From positions 7,091,001 to 7,155,000 of the forward strand of contig NW_018344037.1 in assembly GCF_002099425.1 (NCBI RefSeq): DNA of 64,000 bases. Direction: 5' to 3'. The position numbers and the translations under genes were made by a program. This document shows positions 57,096 through 64,000 of this stretch, one piece after another. Numbering within the stretch: the first letter of the stretch is position 1; every line of letters begins with the position of its first letter. The DNA is from Phascolarctos cinereus (lineage: Eukaryota; Chordata; Mammalia; Diprotodontia; Phascolarctidae). A model generated the notes under the pieces. That model worked only from the letters and a program-made list of their open reading frames with translations. It ran no database searches and was not told the origin of the DNA.

Positions 57096-57889
57096 GGTGT
57101 TTCTTTATTCCCTGGCCTTTAAAGAGATTGAGCTCTCCTGCTGGGGAACAGAGGGTACTGACCCAAGCTTCTTGTGTTGGGAGCCTAGGTCTTGGTCACT
57201 GGCTTTGCGTTCTGGGGCCTCTTATGCTGGGAATTGGAGGCTGTAGGTTTCTGGCAGCTTACCTTGTGTTGGGCTGGAATCAGCAAGGCTGGAACTTTCA
57301 GGCAATTCTAGGTTGCCTGCTTTTCCTTTCCTTTAGCTTTCTTCAGCTCCTTTTAGATGGGTGCTGCAGGATGTTTATCTGCCTGGGGCCCCCTGCAGTG
57401 TTGTCTCCCTTTCTGCTAATGCACTGGGAGATTCCTTTGTGGTGGAGTGCCCAGGCACCTGGTGGTTTTCTGAGCTGGTTTCCACCGGTTCCCCCCCCCC
57501 CCTCACTGAGGCACTCAGAGGTCCAGGTCTTGGTGTTTGCTTGAGGATCTCTTCACAATTAGGGTCTACAGGCCTCCGACAGCTCACCTGGTGTTGGGTT
57601 GGAATCAGCAAGGCCGGGGCTTTAGGAAGCCTTTAGGTTGTTTTCTTCACCTCCTTTCAGATGAATGCCACAGGGTACTTATCCACCTGGGGCCCCTTGT
57701 TTTTGCTGAGGCACTGGGAGAGACCGGTTTGCTGGGCTACTGCACCGCTGCTCCTTGTCTTTCTTCTAGTTCAGGTGTTCCAGGGTTTTTTTTTTCTGGG
57801 GTGATATTTTCTGGGTTTTCAGAGGTTGATAGGGGAGAGTGAGAGCAACTACCTTTTCACTCTGCCATCTTGGCTCCTGGAAGCAGAAC
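57096..57889 (-). promoter_or_regulatory. L1 copy C 5'UTR with two tandem monomers
   Basis: This is a leader of about 790 bp, clearly more GC-rich than its surroundings. Two diverged direct repeats are visible on plus: CAGCTTACCTTGTGTTGGG (57255) against CAGCTCACCTGGTGTTGGG (57580), TGGAATCAGCAAGGC in both, and CCTGGGGCCCC (57382 and 57686). The period is about 305-325 bp. Tandem promoter monomers are known for rodent L1. Promoter activity here is inferred. Confidence 0.75.
57864..57873 (-). promoter_or_regulatory. YY1-like site at L1 copy C 5' terminus
   Basis: CCAAGATGGC on the minus strand begins 17 bases from the 5' end. It is the same motif and placement as in copy A'. Confidence 0.55.
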
Positions 57890-57905
57890 CAGAAGAAAGA
57901 ATTCT
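57890..57905. repeat. Right TSD of L1 copy C
   Basis: CAGAAGAAAGAATTCT is identical to 54012-54027. Confidence 0.95.
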
Positions 57906-58400
57906 GACAAGCCTGAGGAGCCTCTACTACCTCATAGTCTGAATTTTTTTGCAAGTTAGATATACAGGAAGAGATGTCCACAGTTCAATTTTTAATCACA
58001 TGGACCAATCAAATACTCAGGTTGATTTCCTTACCTTTTAAAACATATACTAAGGCAACATTTTTAAGATAAATACCACAGACATGTTGGACTAAAGGTA
58101 TAGCATGAGGAATATATTTTCAGGTATTGAAAATATGTGACTTGATTTTTTTCTGATTGTACTTAGTTCTCAAAAGGGAGAGAATTTTTGAAAGAGTGAG
58201 TATGTCATGGTAGTAGTTCAAGAAAAGAAAGAAATTAAATAAAAGTATATCAATGAAACATTAAAAATAAACAAAGGCATAAAAATTTCAGAGAAACATT
58301 GGTAGTATGATGTTAAATTTAAAGTAAATTTTAAAATGAACAGGAAAACTTACAGAAAATTTTGCATATTAATGTGTTCATATAAGTTGTTATGTCTCTG
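57906..58400. other. Unassigned stretch
   Basis: AT-rich. Nothing recognised. Confidence 0.35.
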
Positions 58401-58425
58401 TGTGTGTGTGTGTATGTGTGTGTTT
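58400..58425. repeat. (GT)n microsatellite
   Basis: Short GT run with one interruption. Confidence 0.85.
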
Positions 58426-58434
58426 TAGTGGATT

Positions 58435-58448
58435 GAAAGTGTGGTATG
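58435..58448. repeat. Left TSD of the 58449 SINE
   Basis: GAAAGTGTGGTATG pairs with GAAAATGTGGTATG at 58615-58628 (13 of 14 identical). Confidence 0.9.
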
Positions 58449-58614
58449 GGGGCAGCTAGGTGTTGTGGTGGACAGAGCACCAACCCTGGAGTCAGGAGGA
58501 CCTGAGTTCAAATCCAGTCTCAGACCAAATACTTCACACTTACTAGCTGTATGGCCCTGGGCAAGTCACTTAAACCCAATTGCCTTGTTAAAAAAATAGT
58601 AAAAAAAAATTAAA
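58449..58614 (+). mobile_element. tRNA-derived marsupial SINE (WSINE1/Mar1-like)
   Basis: It opens GGGGCAGCTAGGTG and has a B box GAGTTCAAATCC at 58504-58515. It passes through CTAGCTGTATGGCCCTGGGC to an A-rich tail at 58590-58614. The A box region has drifted. The complementary strand at the left TSD edge reads TTTC/AA, close to the L1 endonuclease preference TTTT/AA, which fits L1-driven mobilisation. Confidence 0.92.
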
Positions 58615-58628
58615 GAAAATGTGGTATG
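58615..58628. repeat. Right TSD of the 58449 SINE
   Basis: GAAAATGTGGTATG, one mismatch from the left copy. Confidence 0.9.
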
Positions 58629-58834
58629 AGAAAGCAATGTAATGTGGTAGCCAAAGTCTTTGTTTTTAAAACAAAAGATTTGCTTTTAAGACTGTATTTG
58701 CCTATCTAACCCAGCTAGAAAGAAACTCACAATTGGCATGGAAATGTAACCTGTACAGTTTCCAACCTTGAACAGTTCATATCTTTCCAGGCAACCCAGT
58801 GACCCCAAATGCTGGTGGCTCATCATATTGTCCA

Positions 58835-58930
58835 GACTAGCAATGAAAGTGCATATGTATAGGTGTAAAAACATGCACATATATGTGTATGTATAGGTGT
58901 TTGTACAGATATGCACTTATAGACAGCAGG
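58835..58930. repeat. Direct repeat unit 1 of a dispersed pair
   Basis: It starts AGCAATGAAAGTGCATATG and ends TATAGACAGCAGGGAA. About 95 bp match 60807-60902 in the same orientation with around ten differences. The TG/TA-rich middle is partly low complexity, but the ends are not. Confidence 0.85.
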
Positions 58931-60135
58931 GAACAATATGATGTTTTAGGCATACTAAAATTAAAAATTCCACTGGCCTCAGTCCCGCTAGTAGTCAGGT
59001 TTTATAGATATGTGCTAGCATATCTAGACATTTTAAAGTATTAGAAGAGCTGTCACACATTAGGAGCCGTTAATTCATTTTTTTGTCCTAGGGTACAAAC
59101 CCAAGAGTAATTGATAGAAAATATAGAGAGGCACTTTAAAGCCTGATTTTGAGAAAGGGGGTGGTGATGCACATTCCCTAATAATTACGGATTTCCAATA
59201 GTGAAATTGGCTGCCATGAAATGTAATGTCTTTAGTGGAGCTCTTTAAGCAAATTAAATTTCATTTCTAGGGCATATTAAAATCTTAACTCCTTAAAAAA
59301 TATATTTTGGAGTAAGTGACTTTTTCTATGTCTAAAAGTATATGATGACTATGACTCATGCCTCCCAATTCAGTGCTATAATCTCTTAAATCATAGGGCT
59401 TAGTATATGTTTACTGTTGATGATAAAATTTGCAATTGGTGGTCGTATATTTGGAGACTTCAAAAGAGCTCATACATATTAGCAAGTTCAGATACTAGTA
59501 GAAAACTCTGATGATTTTAGAGACAATGTTTATGTAACTAGAAAATAAAGAAAGTAGCTTTTCTTGGCTACTTAAACATAATTTATATTTGCGAAGACAT
59601 AGTCTTGATTTGAGAAATAACAATAAATTGGCTAAAATAGGGAACATTTAAATATATGAGTTGCCTGAGAGTATTAATATTCCTTCCACAGGTTATTTTT
59701 AATTGAAACACATTAAGCTTATTTAAAATTATACTGAAGCTACTTCAGTCTTTTAATGATTCAGAAAGATCTAGCAGTATCTAGATTGTGCCATTTGCTA
59801 AATACTGAAGAAGAAAAACATATATAGCACATTTGGGGCTAAATTTATAGGGAAAGCAGCATATTTCTTTTTGGAAGATGTTAATGTTGTTTTAATCAAT
59901 CCTTATTATCGGCTTGTTTACTTTTCCTCATAAATGTAGAATGCATATAATCATTTCCATTACTTGACCTTTGTAGATGTCTAGATCTTGGATAAGTGGC
60001 ATTTTATCATACACATTAAATTGTGCACAATCTCAGCTTCTAAGGAAGATTAAAGGTAGGTAAATTTCCAAGCACTTATGAATGCATTCCAGATAAGGAT
60101 TAAAGTTAGAATAAACAGTCTCTTTTTTCCCATGC
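58931..60135. other. Repeat-poor block, candidate conserved non-coding DNA
   Basis: No gene or transposon is recognised in about 1.2 kb. 59060-59290 has complex single-copy-like sequence with GGAGCCGTTAATTC, CCTAATAATTACGG and GGCTGCCATGAAATG. Confidence 0.35.
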
Positions 60136-60139
60136 CTCA

Positions 60140-60715
60140 CTTTATTTTTCTATTTTAATTTTTTAATTTAGTATTTTATTTTCCACCAGTTATATGTAAA
60201 ATATTTTTTAACATTTGCTCTTAAAACTTTGAGTTGCAAATTCTCTCCTCTCCTATCCCCCCCCCCAGATACCACTATTGAGAATACAAAAAATTTGATA
60301 TAGGTTATACATCTGTAGTCATGTAAAAAATTTTCATATTAGTCATGTTGTGGCTAATAAATAGAAAACAAACTCTCAAGAAAAATTAAGTAAAAAAAAG
60401 TATGTTTTCAATTCAGACACCATCACTTCTTTCTCTGGCGATGGAAAGCAATTTTCATTATAAGTCCTTCGGAGTTATCTTGGATCACTGTATTGTTGAG
60501 AATAGCTAAGTCGTAACATTGCTGTTACTTTGTACAAAGTGCATTTCACTTTGCATCAACTTATGTAAGTCTTTCCAGGTTTCTTGGACAGCATCCTGTT
60601 CATCATTTCTCATAGTACAATAGTATCCTATCATAATCACATACCACAATATATTCAGCCATTCCCCCATTGATGGGCATCCCCTCAATTTCCAATTTTT
60701 AATCACCAGAAGACC
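60140..60715 (-). mobile_element. L1 copy D: 5'-truncated 3' end
   Basis: A short ORF2 tail (60706-60506) reads IKNWKLRGCPSMGEWLN and CTMRNDEQDAVQETWKDL, followed by about 360 bp of 3'UTR. ATATAACTGGTGGAAAAT on the minus strand near 60185 closes the element. The 3'UTR sequence differs from B and C, indicating another subfamily. No convincing TSD is seen. Confidence 0.85.
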
Positions 60716-60806
60716 AGAGCTGAGTCTGATATTTCAAAGCTGGGTGACGGTAAATATGGAAAGAAATGTGAGATTTAGAAAAAAAGAGGATACTTGTGTG
60801 AGAGAG

Positions 60807-60902
60807 GCTAGCAATGAATGTGCATATGTACAGGTGTAAAAACATGCACATATATATGTATGTATACATATTTGTACAGGTATGCATTTATAGACAGCAG
60901 GG
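60807..60902. repeat. Direct repeat unit 2 of a dispersed pair
   Basis: It matches 58835-58930. It lies about 90 bp beyond the truncation point of L1 copy D. Confidence 0.85.
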
Positions 60903-61139
60903 AAGCAGATAGTAGATAGAGAATGTTAAGAAAGAATAGAATCAAGGGTTCACTTAGGGAAGTTTGCCTTTATAATGATAAGGTCCAGCTCTTCACTTCA
61001 GATCAGAGGTAAAGGAAGAATAAATATGAAAGTTATTTTCGGGGTAGGGATAGATAGGTAGATAGATAGAAAATAGACAATCTCTATTATCTATATAGAA
61101 TGAATATTGCCCAATCTAATTGCCAGTAATACTGGCTTT

Positions 61140-61545
61140 ATTATTATTGATTGTATTCTATAATCTAACTCTAGAATTATTGTTTTCTCTCTCTCCCATA
61201 TCTAGAATGCTCTTCCTTTTCTTCTCCATCTCGATTACTTAAATTCCTTAAGACTCAGTACAAATTACACTTTCTGCAAGTGACAATTCTTGATATTCCT
61301 GCTTCCTTATTCCTATTTCTCATTTCCCCCCCTGTGTGTGTGTCTGTGTGTGTATGTGTTTGTACATATATACATATATATTTATATAACAAATTTTGTA
61401 TGCTATTTCATTAGAATGTGAGGTTAAGTTAAGGGAGGGACTGTTTTTTTGCCTTTCTTTGTATTCTCAACACTTAGTACGCTGTCTCATACAGAGTAAG
61501 CACTTAAATGCTTATTCACTGTTGGACTGAATCACAAGACTAGTT
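61140..61545 (+). mobile_element. L2 3' end
   Basis: CTAGAATGCTCTTCCTTTTC, AGACTCAGTACAAATTACAC, CACTTAGTACGCTGTCTC and AAGCACTTAAATGCTTATTC follow forward L2 3' order. A GT/AT-rich microsatellite expanded inside it at 61332-61385. Confidence 0.75.
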
Positions 61546-61559
61546 TAGACCTTAATCAT

Positions 61560-62130
61560 TTACTACCTGAACAATGGCAGCAATTTTCAACCCGAATTAG
61601 TTTCTGGTGTCTCCATTCACTAATGTATCTTTCAAATAATCTTCCTTGAGTATATATTACCATGTCACTACTCTGTTCAAGAACCTACAGTGACTATTTT
61701 CCTTTGGGCCCAAGTCATACTTTCATAGCCTGATATTCTAATTCTCTTCAACCATTCCTAACTTCTTCATACTACTGTTATTCACATGCTCTATGTTCAA
61801 GCCAAAGTACTATCTTCTGTTTCCTGAACTTGTTATAAGAAATAATCTGTGCCATTGGGAAGGTTATCTCCCAAGTTTATAATACTCTCGTTCCTCATCT
61901 TTACCTCATAGCCTTGATTTAGGTATCATCTCCTACTCTAAAGATTCTTTTGATATCAATGATCTCTCTACCCCTCAAATAATCATGTAGCATAAATTTT
62001 CAATCAGTAGGCAAACTCCTTTAAAGCAAGCTATTTATTTATTTATTTGCATTTGTATCCTCTGCATGTAGCAGCATACTTTGCATATAGTAAACACTTA
62101 AGAAATGTTTGTTATATTGTATGGTATGGT
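61560..62130 (+). mobile_element. L2 3' fragment, second copy in tandem orientation
   Basis: CATGTCACTACTCTGTTCAAG, TCAACCATTCCTAACTTC, TTTGTATCCTCTGCATGTAG and TAAGAAATGTTTGTTATATTG follow forward L2 order. Confidence 0.7.
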
Positions 62131-62149
62131 AAGGTTTAGTATGTTTTTG

Positions 62150-62200
62150 TATTCTATTCTATTCTATTGCATTTATTTGATGACTTCTATTCTATTCTGT
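62150..62200. repeat. (TTCTA)n-like short tract
   Basis: Repeated TATTCTATTC units. Confidence 0.75.
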
Positions 62201-62219
62201 AAAGATTTTTAGAATTCCA

Positions 62220-62530
62220 CTTCTGCCATCTAATTCAATAGCAAAACCTGCCAGCTTTAGGTTAACTGAAAATTGATAAGCATGCCATTTATACCTTCAT
62301 ATAAGTCATTGATAAAAATTTCAAGTGGAACAGTTCAAGAGCAAAGCCCTGGAGCCCTCTGTTGGGGAACTCTATTAATCACCATTTCTGGCTCTAGTCA
62401 TTTACTATCTAGTACCATCACGTAATATACATCTCTCTACCTGGACTATCAGAATATCTTAAAGGATTTTGTTTTATTCTGGATGAAATTGTCTTCCCTT
62501 TCTCGCTATCCATTTACATCACATTTTCTA
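62220..62530 (-). mobile_element. L3/CR1 LINE fragment
   Basis: CATTGATAAAAATTTCAAGTGG, AGCAAAGCCCTGGAGCCCTC and GGGGAACTCTATTAATCACC match the antisense CR1/L3 ORF text. Strongly decayed. Confidence 0.6.
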
Positions 62531-63399
62531 CATACACTGTAAATTATTAGAGATTACTTGAGAACAAAAGACTCCTATAACACTGGAAAGCATATTTATA
62601 CAAATAAGAGTATTAAAGTATTATCAAAAGTGTTCAAATCAAAAGTGTTCATTTTTCAGCTTTTTTTAAAGCTTCTTTTCTATTAAATATATTAAATATT
62701 TCTGAAATATCTAATTAAATATCTGAAAAATTCATAGTTTATAGAAACACAGTGTTTTTCACAAATCAAACTACCCTTTCCCTTATATTCAAATGGAGTA
62801 GTTCTTTAAGTTTTTCCTAAAGGTCTAATTTACAATGCTAAGCAGGAAGTTAATGCACTCATGTTTTCCAAGCAAGAGAGGAATATATTTCACTTCAAAA
62901 ATGGAATTTTACCTGAAGTGTTACATTTATGAACTTGGTACATACTCTATTTATTCTCTCAAATACTGGATAAATTCACAGGAGAAGCAGATCATATCAT
63001 ACATCATCTTGTATTCATTACTATATTACAATTCTATAGTCCAACTTCAGAAACCGACCAATTTGTAGATGAGTAGAGAGAGCCTTTTGCTAATGGACAG
63101 ATGGCTTCTGATTATTTTAGCTTAATTCACAGCCAAACAAATTATTCTATAAAAATAATTTTATGAAATAATAAATCCAGATATAATTAAGGGTAAACAT
63201 TCAGTCTCATTTTTATTACTTTTTATTTTTAAATTAAAAATCTTCACCTCTTTGTATTGTTTAATTTGAATGCATTGCATATTCTTAAAGCATATTCTTG
63301 TCTTAAAGCCCTGAAATAAGACTTTCTTTGCATTTGTGATAGTTCCATTGGTTTGCTAAAGAAATCTCCTTATGGACAGAAGAAGTTGTGCCCTTTTTT
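62531..63399. other. Unassigned stretch
   Basis: A 77-codon frame at 62835-63068 has no recognised domain. No named repeat is seen. Confidence 0.35.
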
Positions 63400-63480
63400 A
63401 AAATTTATTTTTCTATTCATTACACCTAGTAAAGTGCTTTGTACACAGTAGATATAACAAATATTTGTTTAATTAAATTG
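63400..63480 (+). mobile_element. L2 3' end fragment
   Basis: CCTAGTAAAGTGCTTTGTACAC and AACAAATATTTGTTTAATTAA are the L2 3' terminus. Confidence 0.7.
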
Positions 63481-64000
63481 ATTTGAAAATACTTCCTTAA
63501 GAATGGGTGTAGACTACTGAGGGATATTATTTTTCTATTGTTTTAATAGCAAATTATTAAGTTGGGATTAAGGCTTTTTATTTGTATTTCCTTATTCAGG
63601 GACCAGCCTTTATAGGTCAGTCAGCTAGTCTGTGAAGGATAAAGCTTATAGATGAAATTGGCCTATTGTCATATACAAGCTTCATGATCTTGGGCAGGAT
63701 CCAGCCCAGCTAGGAGACCTTACTTCTGATTAGAGTATAAACAAAAATCTAATATAGGTAAATTCTAGCCCCAAAGCATTATATCTATGTTCTTGCCTCA
63801 CTCCATTGCAATTTAGGGTAACCCAGCTCATGAAGGAGAAAAACCAATCAAAATGGTCTGGATAGAGATGAATTCCTTTGTCCAGATTGCTAAAGGCAGC
63901 TGAGTCTAGTGATAAATCCAAGTTCTTAGAAGGGATTCATTAAAGACTTTTAGTCCACCTCTTCGTTAATATGCCCATTCCCTCATTAATTCTTAACCAA
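63481..64000. other. Unassigned stretch at right edge
   Basis: 63590-63930 is more GC-rich and looks like one unit, possibly a repeat cut by the window edge. I cannot name a family. Confidence 0.3.

Larger units (their letters stand above)
54028..57889 (-). mobile_element. L1 copy C: both ends intact, reverse transcriptase region deleted
   Basis: On the minus strand the order is a 5' terminus with a YY1-like site (57889-57864), a 5'UTR of about 790 bp, an ORF1 remnant (57095-56119), the inter-ORF spacer and the first 110 or so codons of ORF2. A junction at about 55174/55175 follows, then the last 265 or so codons of ORF2, the 3'UTR, and a T tract on the plus strand at 54028-54034. A perfect 16-bp TSD encloses it. 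By comparison with copy B, about 2.6 kb (B 4513-7143) is missing, including all RT motifs. The perfect TSD indicates a younger insertion than B. The nick implied on the plus strand, TTCT/GA, fits the L1 endonuclease preference loosely. Confidence 0.93.

Noticed and set aside
57065-57544. 159-codon frame taken as a host gene
   Set aside because: It lies wholly within L1 copy C (3' edge of ORF1 start and 5'UTR, antisense). It is reported only as a possible antisense L1 frame.
1-64000. Endogenous retrovirus or other capsid-bearing element
   Set aside because: No paired LTRs, primer-binding site or gag/pol/env-like frame was recognised anywhere. Reverse transcriptase text is all L1 type.
1-64000. 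CRISPR array, operon or bacterial-type regulatory element
   Set aside because: Repeat content and gene-free structure are those of vertebrate nuclear DNA. Direct repeats seen are TSDs, microsatellites or single tandem duplications.

Overview
The window is AT-rich mammalian nuclear DNA, very probably from a marsupial. The evidence is its repeats. There are several LINE-1 copies of marsupial type, with a purine-rich inter-ORF spacer of about 650 bp. There are tRNA-derived SINEs of the WSINE1/Mar1 type, a SINE with a BovB/RTE-like segment, Ther-1/MON1-like CORE-SINEs, and many old MIR, L2 and L3/CR1 fragments. I cannot name the species or the locus. No host protein-coding exon, tRNA, rRNA or known ncRNA gene is recognisable, so this is intergenic or deep intronic sequence. 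Family names rest on recognition of sequence features, not on a database search.

Left part (1-9.1 kb) is an L1 cluster. An L1 that has lost most of ORF2 (copy A, + strand) runs in from the left edge to about 1390. A 932-bp piece of L1 5' end (copy A', 1931-2862, + strand) is flanked by near-perfect 15-bp direct repeats and has no poly(A). A near-complete but decayed L1 (copy B, 3431-8656, - strand) sits inside an L2 fragment. From 9 to 40 kb the sequence is a mosaic of old L2, MIR, Ther-1 and L3/CR1 fragments, microsatellites, a 131-bp tandem duplication (9933-10193) and two nested SINE insertions (at 12.9 and 26.2 kb).

From about 40 to 54 kb and again at 59-60 kb there are repeat-poor blocks (40.3-43.5, 44.7-45.2, 48.65-49.47, 50.64-51.88, 53.2-53.87 and 58.93-60.13 kb). 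They are the best candidates for conserved regulatory DNA. One, near 44.8-45.05 kb, holds unusually many CpGs for this window. An L1/HAL1-like ORF1 and 5'UTR remnant lies at 45.5-46.4 kb.

At 54028-57889 is L1 copy C (- strand). Both termini, a 16-bp perfect target-site duplication and an ORF1 remnant are present, but the whole reverse transcriptase domain is missing through an internal deletion. Its 5'UTR holds two diverged tandem monomers. The right end carries a young-looking SINE (58449-58614), a 5'-truncated L1 3' end (copy D), a pair of about 95-bp direct repeats 2 kb apart, two L2 3' ends and an L3/CR1 fragment.

There is no gene network or defence system here. The most informative signals concern L1 biology: two reverse-transcriptase-less L1 derivatives with different deletion junctions that resume within about 75 bp of each other in ORF2, one L1 insertion lacking its 3' part, tandem promoter-like monomers, and a YY1-like site at both L1 5' termini.
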